Notes under the pieces: generated by a model
The model's database searches: none
What the model was told of the DNA's origin: nothing
The model's input: the letters and a program-made list of their open reading frames with translations, nothing else
Shown: one piece after another, positions 32,524 to 40,509 of the stretch
Layout of the letters: every line of letters begins with the position of its first letter
How positions within the stretch are numbered: the first letter of the stretch is position 1
Position numbers and translations under genes: made by a program
Source: Lachnospiraceae bacterium AM48-27BH
GTDB lineage: Bacteria; Bacillota; Clostridia; Lachnospirales; Lachnospiraceae
Direction: 5' to 3'
DNA length: 45,923 nt
Assembly (NCBI GenBank): GCA_003478355.1
Contig: QUFC01000035.1
Coordinates: 1-45,923, forward strand

Positions 32524-33708
32524 CTATTTCATTAATTGCTCTTTTTTCTTTCTTTCCTGAAATTCTTCCTTTATTTTCTGAAGCAATTCTGGATTTTCCA
32601 GGATATCCACACAGGTACCTGCAAGAATTTCTGAACCAGAACGAAGAGCTGCGTGGGCTTTGTCCGTCTTTCCGGCATCTAAGTATTCCTTGGAATGGGC
32701 GGAAGTTCCTTCTGGCACAAATGCTGTACGGATGCAACAGCCAGGAACATCGTACATGACATTGCCAAAATCCGTAGAACCGGTCTTTTCCCGTGGTCCG
32801 GTGATCTGCGGCGCATCAAACTGGCGGGCATTTTCCATGATCAGGTCATTTAAGGTGATACATGGAATTTTGGCCTTAAATGGATAACTGCGTTCGATGT
32901 CATAAGTGGTTCCGGTCATCAGACAGGCACCTTTGATGATGTCATAAAATCTTGGAACAATGACATTTTCCAGATAATCCGTGCTGTAGGAACGGAGGGT
33001 ATACTCAGCTCTGGTTCTTCCTGGTACGATGTTGGACGGACCGCCTGCATCTAATACGGTGTAATGCATACGGGAATCCTCTTTTACATGCTCACGCAGG
33101 AACTCGATGCCCTGGAAGGATAAAAGAGCGGCGTCAAAAGCGCTTTTTCCCTTATCCGGGCTCATAGCTGCGTGGCTTTCCACTCCATGGAAATTTACAT
33201 AGAAGCATTCCAGTGCCATACAGCGCAGATCGACGCAGGTTGTAGGAGCCGCATGCATCATCAGGGCAATATCAATGTCCTGGAAGCATCCTTTTTCCTG
33301 CATGATGATCTTACCCCCGATGGTTTCTTCAGCAGGCGTTCCATAAACTACGATCTTATAGGACTGCTCTTTGCAGATGTCCTTTAAGGCCAGTGCCGCA
33401 CCAATGACGGACGGTCCCTGCATGTGATGACCGCAGGCATGTCCGATATCCTTCAACGCATCATATTCTGCTAAAAACCCGAAGGACGGGCCACCCTCTC
33501 CCTGCTCATAAACCGCGCGGAAGGCTGTTGGAAGACCTGCAATGCCCATTTCTACAGTAAATCCGTGGTTCTGCAAATAATCTGCCAACAATTTGCTGGA
33601 CTGGAACTCTTCCATTCCAGGCTCTGCCAGATCATAGATCTGATCGGCCATGGCAGTCAATTCTGGAAGATAGGCTTCTAATGCATGTTTGATATGTTCT
33701 TTTTTCAT
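32524..33708 (-). CDS. M20 family metallopeptidase/amidohydrolase (AbgB/HipO-like)
   Basis: This 394-residue zinc enzyme of the M20D group hydrolyses N-acyl amino acids, aminoacyl conjugates or dipeptides. Visible motifs: AEYDALKDIGHACGHHMQGP with the conserved 'G-H-A-C-G-H' metal-binding block, PAEETIGGKIIMQEKG with the catalytic Glu pair, the dimerisation-domain block GVESHAAMSPDKGKSAFDAA, and a C-terminal GTSAHSKEYLDAG with a metal-binding His. There is no signal peptide, so it works in the cytoplasm on imported substrates. It lies just downstream of an M28-type gene and a YfcC transporter. Confidence 0.9.
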   Translation of the reverse strand: MKKEHIKHALEAYLPELTAMADQIYDLAEPGMEEFQSSKLLADYLQNHGFTVEMGIAGLPTAFRAVYEQGEGGPSFGFLAEYDALKDIGHACGHHMQGPSVIGAALALKDICKEQSYKIVVYGTPAEETIGGKIIMQEKGCFQDIDIALMMHAAPTTCVDLRCMALECFYVNFHGVESHAAMSPDKGKSAFDAALLSFQGIEFLREHVKEDSRMHYTVLDAGGPSNIVPGRTRAEYTLRSYSTDYLENVIVPRFYDIIKGACLMTGTTYDIERSYPFKAKIPCITLNDLIMENARQFDAPQITGPREKTGSTDFGNVMYDVPGCCIRTAFVPEGTSAHSKEYLDAGKTDKAHAALRSGSEILAGTCVDILENPELLQKIKEEFQERKKKEQLMK

Positions 33709-33782
33709 GTAGTTCTCCCTATCGTGAAATATAATTTATAAAAATTCCTGATCTAATCTGTCAAGAAGTTTACGCAATTCCG

Positions 33783-35423
33783 TTACCATACGGTTTCTCT
33801 GCCGTATAAATGTAGTGTGGTAAAACAAATGCCAGTCTGCTGGGCTGTTCTGGCGATCAGCTTGGCTGATGCCGACAAAAGCTGTAACGGACCATAAGCA
33901 AAAGAGGTATCCTGTTCATAGGCGGAACCGGACGAATGCATCAGACGGCCCAATACGCCTCCTACAAGACGGCATAAGCGGTTGTGATCCATCAAATGAG
34001 ACTCGGAAATGACTGGAGTATCTAATTCCTGACACCTGGTCATAACTGCTTCGAAAAGGCTTTGGATCTCTTCTATCGCCATCCGGTGTTCTTCGGATGC
34101 TTTTAATGGCTCCAGATACCGGTTCCAGGTATGGAAATAACCTTCAAAGTCCACTGGAAGCGCAGCATTTGTCAAAAGCCCCTCTAACAGGGAGCGCACC
34201 ACTTCTCCGTCCCGCATCAGACCATCAAAATCAATTTTATCAAAGGTATCTTCGATGGTATGCCACCAGGATACTCCAGGGCCAGGTGCGTCAGAGGTCC
34301 GGCACTCTTTCCTCGCCTCATATCGCGGATTGATATGATACGGGATCTCCACTCCCCAGAAAGACTGGTCAGCGCCGCGTCCGATCCGTCCAATCACCAG
34401 ATCTGCCTCTGGATCAACGGCAGCGATCTGTTCCTGGAGCCACTTATCACCTTCCAGGCCAGCGGTCCGGATGGCTAAGGTGTGGCCTGCCCCCTTGGAG
34501 CCTAAAAGATCCAGGTTTACATGGGCGATGCAGTGATGATACAATTCGTCAAAATGATGGTCGCAGTACCAGGTGGAGCCCATATAACGGCCATTGGAAT
34601 GACCTGGCCACCAGGCAATCCGCAGAGAATATTGCAGCTGATCTGACCGGTCTTTAAAATAACGGGCCAGCTCCAGAGCCAGTGCATCAGCGGTACAGTT
34701 ATCAAAGGCGCCGCGATACCAGGTATCGTAATGACAGGAAAGCAGAACAAAATCCTCAGATTTCCCCGGAATTTCTGCAATTGGAAGTTCCACCTGCTTT
34801 ACTCCGGTATCCACCTGGCTCTCAAGATCTGCATACAGTATTTTCCCGTCCTGCTGATACTGCTCTAATTTCTCCAGAATCCTTTCGCCCACAGGCTTTG
34901 ATACCGCTAACACAGGCATCTTTAACTGGAATAGGGAAGAATCCATATCCGGCGTTCCCCATACCGGGCTGACCGTATCCTCGTGGATCTGCGTCTCTCC
35001 GGAGGTCCAGATCTGGACCCAGCCAGCTGCACCGTACTGTTCCAGTAATTTTGCATAACGCTCATCATATCCATATCCAAGAACCAGCTTTCCGGAGACA
35101 GTTTCCAGGAAAGCTTTCTGTTCAACCAGAGAAACCGCTTCCCTGGTTCCATGATCATAGATCACCGGAACATGAAGCGGCTTACTGGTACTTTCAGAAA
35201 AGGATCTTGGACGGCTTGGAATTTCTTCTCCATCTATCACAAGATGGCTATGGATCGGATTACTTAAATAGGCGTCAAATTTCTCGGTATGACAACTGAT
35301 TCCATCCTCTTTTAGTGTCTGGATCAGATAGTTGACAGCCAAAAGCGCCTCCGGTTCTCCAGTCAATTTGTCAAAAGAACACAGATACTCCAGATGTTTC
35401 TTTAATCGTTCCTTTTCATCCAT
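33783..35423 (-). CDS. M28-like peptidase family protein, probable catalytic-site variant
   Basis: This 546-residue cytoplasmic protein has a protease-associated-like N-terminal domain and an M28-like zinc-peptidase domain. LLSCHYDTWYRGAFDNCTADALALELAR keeps His, Asp and the GxxDN block that bind the first zinc. The next block, where active M28 enzymes have a Glu-Glu pair, reads IAWWPGHSNGRYMGSTWY, with His-Ser-Asn in place of the acidic pair. A long C-terminal helical region follows, of unknown role. The gene lies 24 bases from the YfcC transporter gene and upstream of M20. It may have an unusual active site or be non-catalytic. Confidence 0.75.
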   Translation of the reverse strand: MDEKERLKKHLEYLCSFDKLTGEPEALLAVNYLIQTLKEDGISCHTEKFDAYLSNPIHSHLVIDGEEIPSRPRSFSESTSKPLHVPVIYDHGTREAVSLVEQKAFLETVSGKLVLGYGYDERYAKLLEQYGAAGWVQIWTSGETQIHEDTVSPVWGTPDMDSSLFQLKMPVLAVSKPVGERILEKLEQYQQDGKILYADLESQVDTGVKQVELPIAEIPGKSEDFVLLSCHYDTWYRGAFDNCTADALALELARYFKDRSDQLQYSLRIAWWPGHSNGRYMGSTWYCDHHFDELYHHCIAHVNLDLLGSKGAGHTLAIRTAGLEGDKWLQEQIAAVDPEADLVIGRIGRGADQSFWGVEIPYHINPRYEARKECRTSDAPGPGVSWWHTIEDTFDKIDFDGLMRDGEVVRSLLEGLLTNAALPVDFEGYFHTWNRYLEPLKASEEHRMAIEEIQSLFEAVMTRCQELDTPVISESHLMDHNRLCRLVGGVLGRLMHSSGSAYEQDTSFAYGPLQLLSASAKLIARTAQQTGICFTTLHLYGRETVW

Positions 35424-35447
35424 TTTATATACTTCTTTCGTATGTTT

Positions 35448-36842
35448 TTAATAACCGATTGCAATCGCTCCCAGCATGAAGAAGCATCCGGCCAGTGTCC
35501 AGATCAGGAACAGAGGTACCATAAACTTCAGCCACTTTGCGTATGGAATCTTGGATACAACCAGATAACCCATTAATGCAGAAGAGGTCGGCAGAACAGA
35601 GTTGGAAAAGCCATCTCCTAACTGGAAAGCTAATACTGCGGTCTGTCTGGTGATGCCGATCAGATCCGCAACCGGAACCATCAGAGGCATGGTAACTGCC
35701 GCCTGGCCAGTACCGGAGGTGATGACGCAGTTTACTAAAGACTGGGCTAAGAACATACCCACTGCTTTTAAGGACTGTGGCAGTGTATTTACCAGGCTTG
35801 CGATCGCATGAACGATGGTATCCAGGATCAAGGCATCCGATAAAGCCATCTCAACGCCACGGGCAATACCAACGATCAGTGCGCCAACAACGATTCCCTT
35901 AGCACCTGCACCAAAGGTGGATGCGATCTTATTCGGGCTGTAGCGGTTGATGATACCGCAGACAACACCCATGGTGATAAAGATTGCGGACATTTCCTCG
36001 AAATACCAGTCCAGCTTGCTTAAGCCGTAGATCAGTGCTGCAAAACCGATGACAATGACAGCCAGTGTCAGTCCATGGGTGAGCGTCATCGCTTCATCTT
36101 TATCATCGAACACAAATTCGTTATCATCCGGCTCGTCGTAGATAATGCTCTTGGTCGGATCTGCCTTTACCCGCTTTGCGTACCAGGTGATGTATACGGT
36201 ATTGATCACCAGTAAAATAACCAGGATCACCAGACGATATCCCATACCAGAGAACATCGGGATCTCAGCGATATCCTGTGCCACACCAACGTTAAATGGG
36301 TTCAGGATACCAGCGGTAAATCCAGAAGCGGCACCCATGGCGATCATAGCCGTACCGGTTACTTTGTCAAGTCCCAGTGAAGTTGCCAGCGCGATACCGA
36401 TCGGAACAAAAATCATAACCTCTGTGGACATACCCATTGTTGTTCCGAAAATAGAGAACAGGATCAAAAATGCCGGAATGACGAATAATTCTCTTCCCTG
36501 AAATGCTTTTGACATTTTTTTACACAGAACGGTTAACACGCCTGTGGATGTGATGATTTCAAAAGAACCACCAATGATCAAAATAAATGTAACTGTACTT
36601 GCAGCTTTTACAATTGCCCGGTAAATCAGTGATGGGATTGAGAAAAAGCTGACTGGATTGGAGTCAACATAGTGGAAGCTTCCTGCCTCTACCAGTGTTC
36701 TTCCGGTCGCCTCATCCACGTATCTGGTATACTCGCCTGCCGGTACTACATAAGTAGCTGCTACCGCGATCAGGATCAGCGCAACCAGGATCACGAATGT
36801 ATGTGGCGCCTGAAATGATTTCTTTGCCTTTGTGTTTTCCAT
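35448..36842 (-). CDS. YfcC family transporter (C4-dicarboxylate/short-peptide anaerobic carrier type)
   Basis: This 464-residue protein has about 12 transmembrane segments and the YfcC/DcuC-like features FVILVALILIAVAATYVVPAG and YTRY near the N terminus, GGSFEIITSTGV and the C-terminal QSLVNCVITSGTGQAAVTMP. Relatives are ion-coupled carriers for dicarboxylates, basic amino acids or short peptides. Because it starts an operon with M28- and M20-like hydrolases, it likely imports their peptide or acylated substrate; this is an inference from context. It has its own promoter at 36890-36918. Confidence 0.88.
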   Translation of the reverse strand: MENTKAKKSFQAPHTFVILVALILIAVAATYVVPAGEYTRYVDEATGRTLVEAGSFHYVDSNPVSFFSIPSLIYRAIVKAASTVTFILIIGGSFEIITSTGVLTVLCKKMSKAFQGRELFVIPAFLILFSIFGTTMGMSTEVMIFVPIGIALATSLGLDKVTGTAMIAMGAASGFTAGILNPFNVGVAQDIAEIPMFSGMGYRLVILVILLVINTVYITWYAKRVKADPTKSIIYDEPDDNEFVFDDKDEAMTLTHGLTLAVIVIGFAALIYGLSKLDWYFEEMSAIFITMGVVCGIINRYSPNKIASTFGAGAKGIVVGALIVGIARGVEMALSDALILDTIVHAIASLVNTLPQSLKAVGMFLAQSLVNCVITSGTGQAAVTMPLMVPVADLIGITRQTAVLAFQLGDGFSNSVLPTSSALMGYLVVSKIPYAKWLKFMVPLFLIWTLAGCFFMLGAIAIGY

Positions 36843-36889
36843 CGTTTATTCCCTTTCTTTCTAGCTATGTCTTTTATTCACTTCTTATT

Positions 36890-36918
36890 ACTATACGGAA
36901 TCTGTTGTGGAAAATCAA
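36890..36918 (-). promoter_or_regulatory. Promoter for the YfcC-M28-M20 operon
   Basis: On the - strand TTGATT (36918-36913) and TATAGT (36895-36890) with a 17-base spacer, 48 bases before the YfcC start. Confidence 0.6.
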
Positions 36919-36985
36919 GCAAAAATTTATTTTTATGCAAAATTCGTGAATATTGTCACATATTCAAAGACTTTGTGGATTTTTC

Positions 36986-37014
36986 TTGCATCGGCCGGAA
37001 ACATCTGCTAAAAT
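36986..37014 (+). promoter_or_regulatory. Promoter for two small membrane-protein genes
   Basis: TTGCAT at 36986-36991 and TAAAAT at 37009-37014 with a 17-base spacer, 35 bases before the first start codon. It is divergent from the YfcC promoter. Confidence 0.55.
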
Positions 37015-37049
37015 AATTCTGAAAAAAAAGAAAGGTCCATTCATAACAA

Positions 37050-37490
37050 ATGTATCAAAACAAACGCCAGACCAGCTATTGGCTTCTATCCATTGTCATG
37101 GTTCTGTTTGTGGGAATCTGTGCGGAACGGTTTCAGACTGACTATCGGCTCTCATTCCCCCAGGACGTCCGGACAGAAGCAGCTTTAAAGGGAGAACCTC
37201 CCGGTAGTTCTGAGGAGCAATATTTTGAAGAAACCTCGTTAAGGGATGTTTCTTCAGAAATATTCCGTCAGGCGAACCGCCGGACTTCTTCAAGAACCAC
37301 AGATTTTTTACGATTTTTCTATTGCTTAGCGGCACTTCTCCTGCCGTTTTTACCAGTTACCGGGATTATTTCCTGGACTTTCCGGAAATACGTGGTCCCG
37401 AGCAGGGACACGATCATCCAGTACATACACCATAAGGATGGTAAAAAGAGCTTTTCTGTTTTCATGAATCAGACCTATCAATCATTGTAA
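37050..37490 (+). CDS. Hypothetical membrane protein
   Basis: This 146-residue protein is unrecognised. It has a hydrophobic segment at residues 11-26 (WLLSIVMVLFVGICAE), a polar central region of about 60 residues likely exposed outside, and a second hydrophobic segment around 90-110 (FYCLAALLLPFLPVTGIISW), then a basic tail (RKYVVPSRDTII). An AAAGAAAGG lies some 15 bases before the ATG, so the ribosome binding site is poorly spaced and a nearby start is possible. It lies directly before another small membrane gene with a shared promoter and terminator. Confidence 0.55.
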   Translation: MYQNKRQTSYWLLSIVMVLFVGICAERFQTDYRLSFPQDVRTEAALKGEPPGSSEEQYFEETSLRDVSSEIFRQANRRTSSRTTDFLRFFYCLAALLLPFLPVTGIISWTFRKYVVPSRDTIIQYIHHKDGKKSFSVFMNQTYQSL

Positions 37491-37512
37491 ACAGAAAAAG
37501 GAGAAATTTGTT

Positions 37513-37656
37513 ATGAATATTGGACTTTACCTTGTTGTTTTTGCTGGCGCGGCAGTTGGATTGCTTTCCTCCCTCTACATTGTGGTATCTCTGGTGTGGA
37601 CGATCGCATATAAGATTTACAGAAAAATAAAATTCGGTGTGTCTATCTATAATTAA
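37513..37656 (+). CDS. Small hypothetical membrane protein (47 residues)
   Basis: The frame encodes MNIGLYLVVFAGAAVGLLSS, a single long hydrophobic segment reaching to about residue 33, and a basic C terminus (YKIYRKIKFGVSIYN). AAAAAGGAG lies nine bases before the ATG, a strong ribosome binding site that supports real translation. It starts 22 bases after the preceding gene and ends before a bidirectional terminator. No family is recognised. Single-span small proteins like this often bind larger membrane complexes, but nothing in the sequence identifies one. Confidence 0.6.
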   Translation: MNIGLYLVVFAGAAVGLLSSLYIVVSLVWTIAYKIYRKIKFGVSIYN

Positions 37657-37724
37657 TACCGGATAAATGTCATCTCAATGTCATAAATAATAAAAGCTTA
37701 TTCTCACAAAAATCTCACAAAGAA

Positions 37725-37765
37725 GAAAACGGCTGGAACCACTGCAAAGGCTCCAGCCGTTTTTA
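37725..37765. terminator. Bidirectional terminator
   Basis: AAAACGGCTGGA (37726-37737) pairs with TCCAGCCGTTTT (37752-37763). A-run and T-run flanks let it serve both the + strand small genes and the - strand ABC operon. Confidence 0.85.
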
Positions 37766-37798
37766 TCTCAGTCGAGAATTCTATGGGATTTCCTGTGT

Positions 37799-38542
37799 TT
37801 ATACAAGTCCTGTATCGGTTTTCTGCAGGAACTGTCTGGTCCGTTCTTTTTTCGGATTAGAGAAGAACTCTTCGGAGGTTCCCTCCTCCACGATCACGCC
37901 ATCTTCCATAAAGACGACCCAGTTGGCTACTTTACGGGCAAATTCCATCTCATGGGTAACGACCACCATGGTTGCGCCCTCTTCTGCCAGCTTTTTCATG
38001 ACTTCTAAGACCTCTCCGGTCAACTGAGGATCCAGGGCGGAGGTTGGCTCATCAAAGAGGATCACCTCCGGGTTGTAAGCGATGGTTCTGGCGATGGCCA
38101 CACGCTGCTGCTGACCACCGGACAGCTGATCCGGGTAGAAATTTTCCCGGTCAGACATTCCCACTTTATCCAGCACTTCTCTGGCCCGCTTTTTGGCTTC
38201 TGCCTCCGGGATCTTCCGGGCAGTCGTCAGGCCTTCCATCACATTCTGAAGAGCTGTCATGTTCCGGAACAGATTGTAGCCCTGGAACACAAATCCCATC
38301 TTCATGCGGAGAGCTCGGATCTCTGGCTTGCTCACAGCAGTGATATCCTTTCGGAAATCATCAAACTGGATCTCGCCCTGGTCTGCCCGCTCCAGAAAAC
38401 TGATGCAGCGCAGCAGGGTTGTTTTTCCAGAACCACTGTTTCCAAGAACTGCGATCACAGATCCCTTTTCTACTTTAAAATCGACGCCCTTTAATACTTC
38501 GTTGTCGCCGAACCGCTTGTGGATATTCTTTACTTCCAGCAT
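37799..38542 (-). CDS. Polar amino acid ABC transporter ATP-binding protein (GlnQ-like)
   Basis: This 247-residue ATPase has Walker [11 protein letters not shown] loop [15 protein letters not shown], signature LSGGQQQR, Walker [13 protein letters not shown] and the switch His in [12 protein letters not shown]. The 'GxNLFxxMT' and 'HEMxFARxV' blocks are typical of the glutamine/cystine/histidine importer ATPases. It is the last gene of a binding protein-permease-ATPase operon, 64 bases after the permease gene, and ends at the bidirectional terminator. Confidence 0.93.
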   Translation of the reverse strand: MLEVKNIHKRFGDNEVLKGVDFKVEKGSVIAVLGNSGSGKTTLLRCISFLERADQGEIQFDDFRKDITAVSKPEIRALRMKMGFVFQGYNLFRNMTALQNVMEGLTTARKIPEAEAKKRAREVLDKVGMSDRENFYPDQLSGGQQQRVAIARTIAYNPEVILFDEPTSALDPQLTGEVLEVMKKLAEEGATMVVVTHEMEFARKVANWVVFMEDGVIVEEGTSEEFFSNPKKERTRQFLQKTDTGLV

Positions 38543-38606
38543 ATTATTTCTTCACTTTCTGCAACTATTCAGTACCTTTAACGATCAGTTCTAAATTAGC
38601 TCTAAA

Positions 38607-39287
38607 TCAGCTCTGTTTCGCTGCCGGTCTACTCCAGGACAATTTCTTCTCTGCCCAGTTCTGGACTGCCGTTAATACGGTACAGATCAACAGATAGATC
38701 ACTGCTGCCTCGCAGTACAGAGCAAATGGCTCATACGTTCTCGCTGCGATCTGCTGGGCTGTCGTAAACAGTTCAATGACCGTGATATTGGACGCCAGGG
38801 ATGTATCCTTAGTCAGTCCGATCAGGGAGTTAAATAACGGCGGGAACGCGATCCGGAATGCCTGCGGCATCACCACCCGGATCATCGTCTGCGGATAATT
38901 TAAACCGACCATGTAAGCGGCCTCTGTCTGTCCTTCCGGCACTGCCAGGATCGCGGAACGGAAAATCTCCGCATTATATGCACCAAGATTCAGGGCAAAC
39001 GCGATCACTGCGGACGGAAACGCGTCCAGAATGATGCCAATGGATGGAAGGCCGAAGAAAATGATAAATAACTGCACCAGAAGCGGCGTTCCACGGAAAA
39101 TCCAGATGTAAAATCTGGCAAACTGCTTCAGTCCTTTAACATTGGCAACCTGTACCAGGGCAAGGAACAGTGCAATGATACATCCAAAGGTAAAGGAAAG
39201 GATGGTCAACGGGATCGTTACCTTGATTCCTGGTATTAAAATTTTCGTAAAAGAAGAAATCAGAATCTGTATGATTCGTTCATTCAT
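38607..39287 (-). CDS. Polar amino acid ABC transporter permease (HisM/GlnP-like)
   Basis: This 226-residue permease has about five transmembrane segments, with ARFYIWIFRGTPLLVQLFII, the family hallmark, and the coupling block EAAYMVGLNYPQTMIRVVMP followed by FPPLFNSLIGLTKDTSLAS. Members form dimers for import of polar amino acids such as cystine, glutamine or arginine. It follows the binding protein gene by 37 bases. Confidence 0.93.
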   Translation of the reverse strand: MNERIIQILISSFTKILIPGIKVTIPLTILSFTFGCIIALFLALVQVANVKGLKQFARFYIWIFRGTPLLVQLFIIFFGLPSIGIILDAFPSAVIAFALNLGAYNAEIFRSAILAVPEGQTEAAYMVGLNYPQTMIRVVMPQAFRIAFPPLFNSLIGLTKDTSLASNITVIELFTTAQQIAARTYEPFALYCEAAVIYLLICTVLTAVQNWAEKKLSWSRPAAKQS

Positions 39288-39324
39288 GGTCTATCCTTAC
39301 TTTCTTATTATTTATTCCTCTTAT

Positions 39325-40212
39325 TTATTCCACTGGTTTCGTAAAATCAGTTCCGAAGTACTGTTCGGAAATCTCGCTGAGTGTTCCCTCAGCTGTCAGC
39401 TCATCCAGTGCACTCTGTACAGCCTCTAACAGTCTGGTCTCGCCTTTACGGATCGGGACTGCATAGGTATCTACCAGATCCGGGATCGCGAAGGCAACTT
39501 TTACTTTTGCATCTGGATGCTGCTTTAAATACTCGTTGAAGATAACAGAGTTAAAGGTCGTAAAATCAGCTCTTCCGGAATTGATCATGGAAACTGCTTC
39601 CTCTGTGGTATTGATCGGGACAATCTCCGCACCTGCATCCTCTAACAGATCCAGATATGCGGTTGTCATGGTGTTGGCACATTTCTTGCCATTTAAGCTG
39701 TCCATATCGACGATAGAATCATCATCAGAACGTACAACGATCTGCTGGGTAATATAAAAATATGGACCTGCGAAATCATACTTCTGGGAGCGCTCTTCGG
39801 TAACGCTGACTGCGTTGATGACGGTATCCAGACGTTTGCTGTCAATACCGGCTAACAGGGAATCCCAGTCAGACTCCGTAAATTCTGCTGTCACCCCTAA
39901 CTTCTCTGCCACTTTCTTGGCTACTTCCACGTCAAATCCAGTTAATTCACCAGACTCATCGTGGTAAGTCATTGGTGGATAAGTACCCTCTACACCAACT
40001 TTAAAAACACCGGATTTCTGGATCTGAGCCAGTTCATCATCTACATCTGCCGCCGCTTCAGTGACAGACTCTCCTTCTGCAGATGTTTCAGTCCCAGCTG
40101 CTTCAGACTGGGCCGCCGTTGTCTGAGCTGCGTTGTCAGTGGATGCAGAACTACATCCAGCCAGCAGAACACCACTCATGACAGCAGCCATGAATATAGA
40201 TAATTTTCTCAT
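39325..40212 (-). CDS. Polar amino acid ABC transporter substrate-binding lipoprotein
   Basis: This 295-residue protein has a signal peptide with lipobox LLAGC (Cys at residue 20), an Ala/Ser/Thr/Glu-rich linker, and a type 2 binding-protein domain: GVFKVGVEGTYPPMTYHDES, LTGFDVEVAKKVAEKLGV, FTESDWDSLLAGIDSKRLDT and YDFAGPYFY. These features are typical of cystine/glutamine-type binding proteins; the ligand cannot be named from the sequence alone. It is first in the operon, behind the promoter at 40268-40297. Confidence 0.9.
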   Translation of the reverse strand: MRKLSIFMAAVMSGVLLAGCSSASTDNAAQTTAAQSEAAGTETSAEGESVTEAAADVDDELAQIQKSGVFKVGVEGTYPPMTYHDESGELTGFDVEVAKKVAEKLGVTAEFTESDWDSLLAGIDSKRLDTVINAVSVTEERSQKYDFAGPYFYITQQIVVRSDDDSIVDMDSLNGKKCANTMTTAYLDLLEDAGAEIVPINTTEEAVSMINSGRADFTTFNSVIFNEYLKQHPDAKVKVAFAIPDLVDTYAVPIRKGETRLLEAVQSALDELTAEGTLSEISEQYFGTDFTKPVE

Positions 40213-40267
40213 AATCTTTTCTCCTCGCCTTTCATTTATTTCTTGTGCTATCTCTCGATATCCACTT

Positions 40268-40297
40268 ATTATAAGCGATATATTCCTACTGTGTCAA
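40268..40297 (-). promoter_or_regulatory. Promoter for the polar amino acid ABC operon
   Basis: On the - strand TTGACA (40297-40292) and TATAAT (40273-40268), perfect hexamers with an 18-base spacer, about 55 bases before the start. Confidence 0.75.
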
Positions 40298-40310
40298 TAT
40301 GAAATAGAAT

Positions 40311-40400
40311 AGAATCCTGCTCGCAGGATTCTCCGCCTGCGGCGGGTCGCGACAGCGGCACTCTTCCTTTCCGCCGCAGTGCGATCCTCGCGGAGCGTTA
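40311..40400. repeat. Dense palindromic, GC-rich intergenic element
   Basis: A 10-base inverted repeat, AGAATCCTGC (40311-40320) against GCAGGATTCT (40323-40332), is followed by a GC-rich stretch with CCGCC/GGCGG, GCACT/AGTGC and CTCCGC (40331-40336)/GCGGAG (40390-40395) pairings. It is unlike the surrounding AT-rich spacers and carries no reading frame of note. It may be a structured RNA or a small palindromic mobile unit. Confidence 0.6.
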
Positions 40401-40403
40401 TTT

Positions 40404-40435
40404 ATTTCATAGGACGAACTTTCCTATGAAATAAA
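40404..40435. repeat. Intergenic hairpin repeat, copy 2 (identical to 32393-32424)
   Basis: This 32-base sequence is identical to copy 1, again with arms ATTTCATAGG and CCTATGAAAT. It lies beyond the terminator of the nucleobase permease gene on the - strand. Confidence 0.9.
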
Positions 40436-40470
40436 TAATGCTCCTGATCTGATCATATCAGGAGCATCAT
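40434..40470 (-). terminator. Terminator of the nucleobase permease gene
   Basis: ATGCTCCTGAT (- strand 40467-40457) pairs perfectly with ATCAGGAGCAT (40448-40438), followed by TATTTATTT on the - strand. Confidence 0.75.
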
Positions 40471-40509
40471 CGTGTCTTTTGTAAGGTTCTTTGGTTTTCG
40501 TTTCAGCAA

